This document shows positions 33,523-42,430 of a stretch of DNA of 64,000 nucleotides, in pieces (the stretch's first letter is position 1; the number at the start of each line of letters is the position of its first letter). A program made the translations under genes and the position numbers. The stretch is from Lewinella sp. LCG006. Lineage in GTDB: Bacteria > Bacteroidota > Bacteroidia > Chitinophagales > Saprospiraceae. The stretch spans positions 3,504,501 through 3,568,500 of the forward strand of contig NZ_CP160680.1 of NCBI RefSeq assembly GCF_040784935.1, read 5' to 3'. Below the pieces are notes generated by a model, which saw only the letters and a list, made by a program, of their open reading frames with translations, made no database searches and had not been told where the DNA came from.

Positions 33523-33574
33523 AATTTGATACATTTTCCGCAAAAATAATCCTAATCCGCTAATTAGCAAGTAT

Positions 33575-33582
33575 CAAAGATA
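33575..33582 (-). promoter_or_regulatory. -7 box for the TPR lipoprotein gene
   Basis: CAAAGATA on the + strand reads TATCTTTG on the - strand, a perfect Bacteroidota -7 element. It gives a leader of about 45 bases to the ATG at 33522 and so supports that start. No clear -33 element was seen. Confidence 0.5.
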
Positions 33583-33609
33583 ATTGTCAAAAGACTTACC
33601 TTGGTGCTG

Positions 33610-36600
33610 ATGAGAAGGTACGCATTTATTTTAGGAGTATTGTTGTGTGGTATCGCTACGCCAGCAATGCTGGTTGGGCAGGGTCTGGATACGGACCTTG
33701 AGGTCTATGAATTTTCTGATGGCCTTAGTCATCGCAACGTATTTAAGATTACTCAGGACACCACAGGCATGATCTGGTTGGCGACGATCAATGGCCTCAA
33801 TAGTTTTGATGGTTACGCTTTCCGTACTTATAATCCTGGCTCAGTACAGGGTAAGCTGCCCGTAGAGATGGTGGCCGATATTGTCTTGTCGCCAGATCAG
33901 CAATTTGTATTAGCAAGTCCTGACTTCCTGACTACTTTCGTACCAGAAGAACGTAAAGCCACTGCCCGACAAATCAAGCCTGGGGCATTGGTGCGGCGGG
34001 AGTCGTGGGCTCCACATAATTTATGTTTTGTCAACAAACAACTTTGGTGTACCGTCTACGATGAGAAGGACGGGCAAAACTGGTTGGCAAAACAGCAAAA
34101 TGGACAACTCCAACTGCTCCGTAAATTGCCCGGGTCGGGGACCCAAAAGCCGCTCACTTCCTGGCGTGGTCATCTAGTAATGGCCAGTAGTGAAGATAAT
34201 AAAGTTGAAATCATTGCCACCAACGGCAATGTGTTACGCACGCTGGAAGTGGGGACAGATACCCTAGCAGCCAGCCCGGTAGCCGCATTGTTTACTAATC
34301 AAAATGAGCTCTGGATACTTTTAGAAGACGGGCGTATCTATGTTCAAACCGATGAGGCTAAAGCGGCTGTTCGTTGGGGAACGCTTCCTTTTGTACGTGC
34401 GAATGCGCAGTTAGCTGCTCTGTTAGTAGAAGATGATCAAGATGTATGGGTAGGAGGTTTTGGAACCTTATGGTACTATGATCATTGGCAAAAAAGTTGG
34501 GTAGATTACGACCAATCTATTCGACAAGAATTAAAAAACACCTGTACCTACCGGCAGGTGTATCAGGACTATTCCGGAGCAATCTGGTTGGCGACAGATT
34601 TTGGTGCCTTAAAAATAACCCAATCGGATCGTCTGTTTGATCACTATCTCAGTGGAGGGAGTGAATATTGTAGCAATGTTTACTGTAGTATTCGCGGCAT
34701 GACCGAGGATGAGAAAGGTAATGTTTACTTTTCCTACTATAATTCGCTTCATGTGCTGAACGCTGAGACCCAGTTGTTGCGGCCACTTTTCCCAAGGCAG
34801 GATTATTTTAATTACCCTTTTGGTATTGCTTACGCGAAAGGGGCGCTCTTCACCGGGAACGGCATCCGAATAGACCTTGCTACGATGCAGATCGATACGC
34901 TTTTTGCCGGAATACGTGAAGATCGTGGGGCTGTATTAGTTGATCAGGAAGGAGATGTCTGGATTGGTTACGATCAGCAGCTTTATCGTTATGACGATAT
35001 AAAAGGAGTTGCCAAGCCTGTCTTTACCAATGACAGTTTATCAATCAAAGGAACCATCTCTTATTTATTCCAGGGCACTGAAAGTAAACGCATCTGGATA
35101 GCTACGCTGGATAATGGGCTTTATGGCTGGGATATTGGAGATGATCTTCCGGGTGTTCATTATTCTACGGCAAAAGAAAGTCCGGTAGTTTTGCCACATC
35201 AACAAATCAATGTCGTTCTTTCCTTGGAGAGAGGAGTGTTGTGGTTGGGTACAGCCCTTGGCTTGGTAAAGCTGGATTTGAATAGCAATAATTTAGAAGC
35301 TTATACCCAGGAGCAAGGCCTACCCAATGATTTTATCAATGGCGTTTTGCCGGAAGGTGATAGTTGTTTGTGGGTGAGCACAGACAACGGCTTGAGTAGA
35401 ATTAATATCACCAACGGCAGGATTTTTAATTTTTCGGTTGCGGATGGCCTTTCGGCCAATGAGTTCAACCGGATGTCCTTTTTTAAAGCTAAAAATGGGC
35501 GGTTTTATTTTGGGGGCCTCAACGGGGTCAATACTTTTTTGCCTGACGAACGCTACCGTGCACAGAAAGACGCGCGTCGTTCCCTGGCACTGGTACTCAC
35601 CAGCTTTAGTTACCTGGACGGACAGGGAGATAGTTTGCGCACTTTTATTCGGCAACAGCAGAGTGGCATTGCACCATTTACCCTTACCCATCGTGATCGT
35701 ATGTTTACCGCTGAATTTGCGCTGATGGATTATCGCAACCCTGCGGAAAACACTTTCCAGTACTATCTGGAAGGCTATGATGAAGAATGGTCGAGTCCCA
35801 GCAACGTGCCCATGGTGCGGTTTTCTGACCTCAAACCAGGTAGCTATACCCTACACGTGCGTGCCCGTAGTGGACGAGAGGCCTGGGGGACGCAGGAAAT
35901 AACCGTGCCCATTCGTATCCAACCTGCCCTCTACCAGCGATTTTGGTTTTGGCCATTGATCATATTGTTGAGCATTGTTCTTGCGGGTGGACTAACGCAG
36001 TATCGGGTTTATGCTTTGCAGAAGAGGCGTGAAGAACTGGAGGCTGAGGTTGCTAACCGAACCCAGGAGTTGGAGGCGGAAAAAGAAAAAAGTGAAGAAC
36101 TATTGCTCAATATTTTACCCGCAGAATTGGCGCAAGAACTCAAAGAAAATGGCTTCGCTAAAGCCAAGCGACACGAGCGAGTGACCGTTATGTTTAGTGA
36201 TTTTAAAGGATTTACAGCTATTTCTGAACAACTGGAACCCGAACAGCTCGTGGCTGAGATAGACCTGTGTTTTCGAGCCTTTGATGAAATTACGGAGCGG
36301 CACGGTTTAGAAAAGATAAAAACCATTGGTGATGCCTATTTAATGGTGGGCGGAATCAGTCAGAAAGCAGAAGATCAAGCCCGTAGAGTAGTCATGGCTG
36401 CGCTGGAAATTCAAGAGTTTATGAAAGCAATCGCAGTAGAGCGAAAACTGCACAATCGACATTTTTTTGAAGCTCGTATCGGTATTCACACGGGCCCACT
36501 GGTAGCAGGGATCGTAGGGATCAAGAAGTTTGCTTATGATATTTGGGGCGATACCGTAAATATCGCTTCGCGTATGGAAACCAATGGTGTAGTAGGTGAG

Positions 36601-36723
36601 GTGAATCTTTCTGAAACAACGTACGATCTAGTGAAAGAGGATTTTCGTTGTAAACTCTACGGGCGTTATTCTGAAAATAATACAGAACTGAAGATGTTTT
36701 TGGTAGAGGAATATACAAGATGA
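33610..36723 (+). CDS. one-component sensor adenylate cyclase (propeller / Y_Y_Y / class III cyclase)
   Basis: A 1037-aa protein, started at ATG 33610 with signal peptide RRYAFILGVLLCGIATPAMLVGQ. Two-component-regulator propeller repeats (GMIWLATINGLNSFDG, GVLWLGTALGLVKLD, SCLWVSTDNGLSRIN) cover about 30-650, then a Y_Y_Y domain (YYLEGYDEEWSSPSN...LKPGSYTLHVRAR), a membrane segment at about 779-800, a coiled coil and a class III cyclase domain. Metal-binding D864 (MFSDFKGFT) and D908 (IGDAYLMVGG) are present; K904 and D977 (AYDIWGD) match the adenine-selecting pair. The usual output after this sensor is a histidine kinase, so a cyclase output is unusual. Confidence 0.9.
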   Translation: MRRYAFILGVLLCGIATPAMLVGQGLDTDLEVYEFSDGLSHRNVFKITQDTTGMIWLATINGLNSFDGYAFRTYNPGSVQGKLPVEMVADIVLSPDQQFVLASPDFLTTFVPEERKATARQIKPGALVRRESWAPHNLCFVNKQLWCTVYDEKDGQNWLAKQQNGQLQLLRKLPGSGTQKPLTSWRGHLVMASSEDNKVEIIATNGNVLRTLEVGTDTLAASPVAALFTNQNELWILLEDGRIYVQTDEAKAAVRWGTLPFVRANAQLAALLVEDDQDVWVGGFGTLWYYDHWQKSWVDYDQSIRQELKNTCTYRQVYQDYSGAIWLATDFGALKITQSDRLFDHYLSGGSEYCSNVYCSIRGMTEDEKGNVYFSYYNSLHVLNAETQLLRPLFPRQDYFNYPFGIAYAKGALFTGNGIRIDLATMQIDTLFAGIREDRGAVLVDQEGDVWIGYDQQLYRYDDIKGVAKPVFTNDSLSIKGTISYLFQGTESKRIWIATLDNGLYGWDIGDDLPGVHYSTAKESPVVLPHQQINVVLSLERGVLWLGTALGLVKLDLNSNNLEAYTQEQGLPNDFINGVLPEGDSCLWVSTDNGLSRINITNGRIFNFSVADGLSANEFNRMSFFKAKNGRFYFGGLNGVNTFLPDERYRAQKDARRSLALVLTSFSYLDGQGDSLRTFIRQQQSGIAPFTLTHRDRMFTAEFALMDYRNPAENTFQYYLEGYDEEWSSPSNVPMVRFSDLKPGSYTLHVRARSGREAWGTQEITVPIRIQPALYQRFWFWPLIILLSIVLAGGLTQYRVYALQKRREELEAEVANRTQELEAEKEKSEELLLNILPAELAQELKENGFAKAKRHERVTVMFSDFKGFTAISEQLEPEQLVAEIDLCFRAFDEITERHGLEKIKTIGDAYLMVGGISQKAEDQARRVVMAALEIQEFMKAIAVERKLHNRHFFEARIGIHTGPLVAGIVGIKKFAYDIWGDTVNIASRMETNGVVGEVNLSETTYDLVKEDFRCKLYGRYSENNTELKMFLVEEYTR

Positions 36724-36842
36724 TATTTTTAGTTTTTTTTATTAAAAAAATAAACAAATAATATTTAAATATTGTAACTTGCTGTCGGTTACGGGTAAAT
36801 AACTCGTATTGATGCCTATTTTTCTATTTAAAATCACCTATT

Positions 36843-37853
36843 ATGAAAATTCTTAAAACCTTAGGCTTAGTCGTTTTAGGGCTATTAGCCATCATTATTG
36901 TATTGGGTTTGATTGCCCCTAATCAAATTGTAACCAGTAGTACAACCACCATCAATGCTGACCCGGCCACCGTTTATCAGGTAGTCAGCGAATTGCCTAC
37001 TTGGGAACGTTGGTCGCCCTGGCAGCGCCGCGATGCTACCATCAAAACGGAGTATAGCGAAACCAAAGCTGGTGCTGGTGCCTATTATACTTGGACCAGT
37101 GAAAACAGTGGTGCTGGTCAGCTCACCATTACGGATGCCTGGGGCCCCGATAGTTTGCACACGTTGATTGAGTTTGATGGCCAAGGAAACACCAATTCCA
37201 ATTGGTACTTCAAGTCAGTAGATAAAGGCACCGAAGTCACCTGGACTTTTGATTCCAAATTTCCTTTTCCATTCAATGCGATGCTCCTTTTTCAGGATTT
37301 TGCAGGTATGATTAATAAAGATTACGAAGAGGGTTTGGCCTTTTTGAAAGAAGAGGTAGAAAGCATTTTACCGGCTGGGCCAGACCTTACTATTATGGAG
37401 GTTGATTTTCCGGCAACCTATTATCTAGTGAAGCGAGCGACCATTTCGATGAAAGATGTGGAGCAACATTTTCAAGAAACAATGCCTGCTATAGGGATGG
37501 CATTCTCTCAGAACAATATAGAAATGACCGGAACACCATCCGGCTTGTTCTATACCTGGGATCAAGAAAAACAAACCTCTGACCTGGCCATTGGTATTCC
37601 TGCAACTAAAGGGGCAACGATAGATGGGCTCACGGCCATAGAAATTCCTGCTGGCCGGGCCTTACAGATCAATTATGTTGGTCCTTATGCAGGGACCGGT
37701 GCTGCACACGAAGCTCTTGAGGCTTATATGGTAGCCAATAGCCTTAAGTTTAAAGCACCCGCGATTGAAAGATATATGGGCGATCCAGGCCCCGATACGG
37801 AAACAGATCCTAATAAGTGGATGACGCAGATTGTGTATTTGTTGGAAGACTAG
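36843..37853 (+). CDS. SRPBCC domain fused to GyrI-like effector-binding domain
   Basis: A 336-aa protein with one N-terminal membrane segment (LGLVVLGLLAIIIVLGLIAP). Residues about 35-175 form an SRPBCC/polyketide-cyclase-like ligand-binding fold (TTINADPATVYQVVSELPTWERWSPWQRRD). Residues about 185-335 form a GyrI/BacR effector-binding fold (IPAGRALQINYVGPYAGTGAAHEALEAYM, ERYMGDPGPDTETDPNKWMTQIVYLL). Both folds bind small hydrophobic ligands and neither has visible catalytic residues, so it may be a membrane-anchored binding or sensing protein. It stands alone, 119 bases after the cyclase gene. Confidence 0.85.
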   Translation: MKILKTLGLVVLGLLAIIIVLGLIAPNQIVTSSTTTINADPATVYQVVSELPTWERWSPWQRRDATIKTEYSETKAGAGAYYTWTSENSGAGQLTITDAWGPDSLHTLIEFDGQGNTNSNWYFKSVDKGTEVTWTFDSKFPFPFNAMLLFQDFAGMINKDYEEGLAFLKEEVESILPAGPDLTIMEVDFPATYYLVKRATISMKDVEQHFQETMPAIGMAFSQNNIEMTGTPSGLFYTWDQEKQTSDLAIGIPATKGATIDGLTAIEIPAGRALQINYVGPYAGTGAAHEALEAYMVANSLKFKAPAIERYMGDPGPDTETDPNKWMTQIVYLLED

Positions 37854-37960
37854 GTTGAATTCGAATAGTATGTTTATTTGAGTAAGGCGCGAAGGTGCTC
37901 ACCTGCCAGTAAATAGGGGGGAGTATTTTCGTGCTTTTTTTCATTTAAGTTTATCGACTT

Positions 37961-38548
37961 ATGAACCATGAATTGTTTGAGCCGATTCTTTTAGACAAAA
38001 AGGCCAAAGTCTATGTTTCCAACACCGTTCCTCAATTCAATTTATCATATGAAGCCTTTTTGCAACTTTGGGAAAGGCATCCACCATCCTACCATCGGTT
38101 GATGATGCATGGTAAAGAGGTACTTACGCCACGTTGGCAACAGGCTTATGGTAAGAATTACCGATATACCGGATCTCAAAATAACGCCCTTGCTATTGAT
38201 CAGGATTTGAAGAAATACCTCGAGTGGGCTTGCGAACATATTGACTCCCGCTTGAACGGGTTGCTACTGAACTGGTACGATGGCCAGCAAAATCATTATA
38301 TTGGTGCACACCGTGATGATACGCGAGACCTGATGACCGGTAGTCCTATTGTAACTATATCATTTGGACAAGAGCGCATTTTCAGGATGCGGCCACATGG
38401 AATGAAAGGATTCAAAGACTTTACAGTTCGAAATGGTGAGGCGATAATTATCCCTTGGGAGACAAATCTTAGCTGGACACACGAGGTTCCAGCTTTTAAA
38501 AAATACAATGGAAAACGAATTTCTATCACCATGAGAGCTTTCAAATAG
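37961..38548 (+). CDS. AlkB-like 2-oxoglutarate/Fe(II) dioxygenase
   Basis: A 195-aa double-stranded-beta-helix dioxygenase. Iron ligands are H117 and D119 in YIGAHRDD and H174 in SWTHEVP; the 2-oxoglutarate-binding R186 lies in GKRISITMRAF, with R192 as the substrate-side arginine typical of AlkB. NWYDGQQNHY and ISFGQERIFRM are further AlkB blocks. AlkB proteins remove methyl groups from alkylated DNA or RNA bases; some bacterial relatives act on other substrates. It is followed after 6 bases by the amidohydrolase gene, so the two may share a transcript although their roles look unrelated. Confidence 0.9.
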   Translation: MNHELFEPILLDKKAKVYVSNTVPQFNLSYEAFLQLWERHPPSYHRLMMHGKEVLTPRWQQAYGKNYRYTGSQNNALAIDQDLKKYLEWACEHIDSRLNGLLLNWYDGQQNHYIGAHRDDTRDLMTGSPIVTISFGQERIFRMRPHGMKGFKDFTVRNGEAIIIPWETNLSWTHEVPAFKKYNGKRISITMRAFK

Positions 38549-38554
38549 AAGGTA

Positions 38555-39871
38555 ATGGCTGGGAAAATAGTATGCTTAAGTCTGGCGCTGTTCTACAGTT
38601 GTTCTTTTCTAAAACCAGAAGATGGTTCACATTATCAGGTTATAGAGGAGGTGAATGTTATAGATGTAGTCCAAGGGAAGTTGTTGACGTCACAAACAGT
38701 TGTTCTCAAGGATTCACTCATCCATTTTATAGGAAAAGAATGGCGAGTACCAGCTAATGCTCAAATTACGACGATAAATGGCCGCGGTAAATACCTGATG
38801 CCCGGTATGTGGGACATGCATTTTCATTTGGCCTGGGATGCTGGGAATGATTCTCTGCTGTTTGATGTTTTATTAGCGCACGGGATTACTGGCGTACGTG
38901 ACATGGGGGGAGACTTGGCGATTCAACGAGCGATGAAGCAAAAAGTGGCGGGGAATCCAACCAGCGGTCCAGCGCTTTTTGGAGCTGGTCCTATATTAGA
39001 TGGCAACCCACCCGTGATGTACGATTTTACTATTCCGATTGATGACTCCTCTGGTCAGGTCGAATTTTTATTGGACAGCTTAGTTGAAGCAGGTTCCGAT
39101 TTCTTTAAGACTTACTCCTTAATTCAGGAACCCATTGTGGAAGAAATAGCCGCTTATGCTCAGGAACACCAGCTGTCGTTTGCCGGTCACCTGTCCGAAT
39201 ACATCGAACCCGAGCGCTCCATCCAATTAGGCCAAAAAAGCATCGAACACCTCAACCGTTTAGAAGAAATTTGGCAAGCTGATACTGCTCGAATTACCCG
39301 GATTGCCGCACTTATGAAAGAACAAGGCACTTGGTTGTGCCCGACGCTCTTGGTCTATTTTGTCAAAGCCAATAGGAGGGATAGCGCGCTGGTTCAGTCC
39401 ACTTACGAGCCCTTTATCCACCCTTTCTTACAACAAGAATGGGCGAGTAGTCGTGCCCGCCGTATGAGTAAAAATTCAGAAGAGGACTGGGAAAGGCAAG
39501 CAAGTCTTTTCGAGCAACAAAAAGCACTGGTAGGTTTTCTCCACCAACAAGGCGTACGTATCCTGGCGGGGACAGATTTTGCGGGGATGCCCTATGTCTA
39601 TCCCGGCGTTGGCTTACAGCAAGAGTTACAGCTCCTCCACGAGGCCGGCCTAAGCAATGCGGAAGTACTGGCGACTGCAACCATCCATCCCGCCATTTTT
39701 ATGGGGATACAGGATAAATCGGGTACTGTCGCGATAGGGAAGTATGCTGATTTGGTACTCCTGCGAGAAAACCCACTAGAGGGTATTGATGCAATAGCAA
39801 AGATTGATCAGGTGTTTCGGCGGGGGAGAGGTGTTCTTTCGATAAATCGGGATCGCGGAGATACTCGCTGA
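38555..39871 (+). CDS. amidohydrolase family metal-dependent hydrolase
   Basis: A 438-aa TIM-barrel amidohydrolase with N-terminal hydrophobic lead (IVCLSLALFYSCSF; a weak lipobox). Metal ligands: MWDMHFHL (H89, H91), FFKTYS lysine, FAGHLSEY, SIEHLNR and LAGTDFAG aspartate. These enzymes hydrolyse cyclic amides or dipeptides (imidazolonepropionase and prolidase-like branches); exported lipoprotein-like members are frequent in Bacteroidota. The last residues (RRGRGVLSINRDRGDTR) are encoded by the first unit of a repeated sequence that continues downstream, so the original C-terminus may have been changed. Confidence 0.87.
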   Translation: MAGKIVCLSLALFYSCSFLKPEDGSHYQVIEEVNVIDVVQGKLLTSQTVVLKDSLIHFIGKEWRVPANAQITTINGRGKYLMPGMWDMHFHLAWDAGNDSLLFDVLLAHGITGVRDMGGDLAIQRAMKQKVAGNPTSGPALFGAGPILDGNPPVMYDFTIPIDDSSGQVEFLLDSLVEAGSDFFKTYSLIQEPIVEEIAAYAQEHQLSFAGHLSEYIEPERSIQLGQKSIEHLNRLEEIWQADTARITRIAALMKEQGTWLCPTLLVYFVKANRRDSALVQSTYEPFIHPFLQQEWASSRARRMSKNSEEDWERQASLFEQQKALVGFLHQQGVRILAGTDFAGMPYVYPGVGLQQELQLLHEAGLSNAEVLATATIHPAIFMGIQDKSGTVAIGKYADLVLLRENPLEGIDAIAKIDQVFRRGRGVLSINRDRGDTR

Positions 39872-40010
39872 CGCTCGTGTTTGTGTTCGTTCCGAAGTCT
39901 CGGAATTCACGGCGGGTACTCGCTTTGCTCGTTGGGAGGGCTCATTCTGCCGATAATTCGGAATTCGCGGAGGTACTCTCCCGACTAAAAGTCGGGATCG
40001 CGGGGATTTA
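39846..40010. repeat. three degenerate units of about 56 bases
   Basis: The block TCGGRATYCRCGGRGRTACTC occurs with TACTC at 39862, 39917 and 39974, a spacing of 55-57 bases; units share CGGAATTC/CGGGATCG and ACTCGC. CCCGACT/AGTCGGG at the right end forms a short hairpin. The first unit lies inside the amidohydrolase coding end. The rest of the 328-base gap to 40199 is AT-rich, with no gene seen. Confidence 0.5.
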
Positions 40011-40199
40011 GTGTGATCTATTAAACTGTTGTGCACTTTGAACAGCACCTATGGCATTAAATACATCATTTTGGTCTTCTTCATTACACCATCCTTTAGT
40101 TTTTAATTTTTTCCTGGAAAAAAATAACTTTAAATTACACTTATTGATAACGCGCTTATTCACTCTCCTCTCCCTGAGGATGCTCTATAACTTGAAACC

Positions 40200-42391
40200 A
40201 TGAAAGCAAAAAATACCCTACGCTACGCTTTATTAACAACGCTTATTAGTGTTGCTTATATTTTATCCGCTCAATCGACTTTTAGCAAGCTCTATACTTC
40301 GGGATATAGTCTACGCGATATCTCTTACGGTTTAGTGATAAGTGATGACAATATTACAGTTAACGCGAAACGAAGTTGTTTGGTAGAAGATAATGCTTAT
40401 ATCAGTTGCACTACTCTCCATCAATTTTCGTACTCTGGAGAAATCTTACAAACAATTGATTTCGACACCCTTTTCCCAGAAGGAAATAACCGCTTCCTGA
40501 AATTTGAAGATAAGTATTACCTGACCGGGCACCCGCACTACGTCGGTCAGAATCGTCCTACTTTGCTGTACGTCTTCGACGAAGATCTTAACTTATTGGA
40601 ACAAACTACCATCGCCAACGATATTCCCGGCTTGCATACTAACGAAGGGCTCGTCATAAATGAAGATGCCATCTATCTTTACGGCTATACCGTACTGCCA
40701 AGCGGTACACAGAGCGTGATCACGATCACGAAACTGGATCGCCTTACGTACGATTTGATTTGGGAACAAGAAGTTCCTACCTCGCATACCACCAACCGAA
40801 TGTACGACTTGCAGTTCACCCCGGAAGGCGATCTGGCCGTTCTGAGAAAGCGCAACAACGGCGTAGGCGACAACAGTGATCCGGGTATCGACTTGCTTTT
40901 GCTCGATACCATGGGCAACGTACTTCAAGAATATTTCATAACGGAATATCGAGTTGACGAGTTTCGGGGATTACACGTAGACGAACAGGGCCGTTATTAT
41001 TTTGGTACTGAATCCTTCCTGGGGGAAATATTACCGGAATCACGGGGTGTGATCAACCAACTCGACGCCTCCATGGACAGCATATTGTGGATTCACCGGC
41101 TACCCGTCAACCGATTTGCTCTACGGCGTCAGTATCAGGTTCGAGACATTAACCAGGCGGCCAACGGTGATCTGTTGGTCTGCGGTACTACCTGGGAACT
41201 CAGCGGCGAAGGGGTATTTTCGACCAATCAAACCTACCACGGCTACATCGCCCGAATCAGCCCCCAAGGCGAAAAGCGCTGGGTGCGCGTGTACCAACAC
41301 CCCAGCTACGCGCAGCCTACGGACTCGCTGGGGCGCTACCGGCCTTCGTTTCTGAACAAAGTAGCCGAAACTGCCACCGGTGAGATCGTCGCGGCGGGCC
41401 ACGTATGGTACGACGATCGGCAGGTCCAGGCCATCCCTGAAGGGGCGGCGGCCAGTCATCTGTGGCTACTATCTGTGGACGCGGACGGCTGCGTTGCTGG
41501 CGAGGAATGCAAGGAGCGCGTGCTGCTGGACAGCATCGGCCCGCCCGACCTGAGCCTGCACATCGGTGCCCGGTGGACGTACGAGGAGGTCGACAACGGC
41601 TACCACGTGGAGCCCGCCGTGTACGAAATCGGGATACTACTGTTCTCCACGATACCACCGCTTTCGTGGTCGAAAAAATCGAGGGAGCCGCTAACATAGG
41701 GCAACTCACCTACGTACACGTACGAGCGGACAGTGTTTACCACTATAACGCAATAGCGGACCGCTTCGAGTTGCGCTTTGTCTACGAGTCGCCCACTACT
41801 GAGTCGGATTTACTCGATTTTACCGTCAACTACGAAGCCCCTTGGCACGGCCCCTGCGCTCCGGGCCCGGACGTTGCCCAGGTCTACGTCGACTCCCTGA
41901 CGTTACGCAACATCAACGGCTATGCTTTTCCGATCCAAAACCTGCGCGTGGCGAACAACGGCTCGTTTGATCACGATCTCATCACCAAAGTCTACACTGG
42001 TATCGGCAACGACAAGAGTTTTCGTCTGGAACTAGGTTACGGACTGTGCGACCTCCCCTGGTACACCACCAAGCTTCGCTGCTTCGAGGCCAACGGGCTA
42101 ACGCACAACTTCGTGGACTATCCCTGCGATTCTACCTGGCTGATTTCCAGTACCGAGGATTTGACTTTTGATCCGCCGGTAGAGGTGTTTCCCAATCCCA
42201 GTCGGGGAGAGATTCACTTACGTGGCTTACCCGCCAGACCGGTCCCCTACGTAGTGTATGATTCGCAAGGTAGACTCAGACAAAATGGCATGCTGCGGGA
42301 CAATCAATTGAGGCTGGAGACCCCGGGAGTCTACTTTTTGTACTTGACCGTAGGGGATAAAGTGGTCGTTAGGAAATTGGTGATATTTTAA
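40200..42391 (+). pseudogene. T9SS-sorted secreted protein, split by a frameshift
   Basis: The first frame (40200-41699) has a signal peptide (ALLTTLISVAYILSAQS) and beta-rich repeats resembling a propeller (YLYGYTVLPSGTQSVITITKLD, ISPQGEKRWVRVYQHP). At the GGG of 41631-41633 it leaves the coding path. Adding one base gives YEIGDTTVLHDTTAFVVEK and continues in the frame that ends at 42391. The second part carries a type A T9SS sorting domain (VEVFPNPSRGEIHLRGLP...KVVVRKLVIF). Without correction the product would lack its export signal and accumulate in the periplasm. The 3' half is more GC-rich than the 5' half. Real decay and sequencing error are both possible. Confidence 0.75.
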
Positions 42392-42430
42392 ATGGGCGCA
42401 AGAAAACAACGCAGGGCCTGGGGGGAGGAG

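Noticed and set aside
39846-40010. CRISPR array
   Set aside because: Only three degenerate units with no constant repeat and no unique spacers, and no cas genes nearby.
41462-41632. Arg-rich N-terminal part of the second frame of the split T9SS gene
   Set aside because: It is the out-of-frame shadow of the first frame; the sequence becomes protein-like only after the break at 41631-41633.
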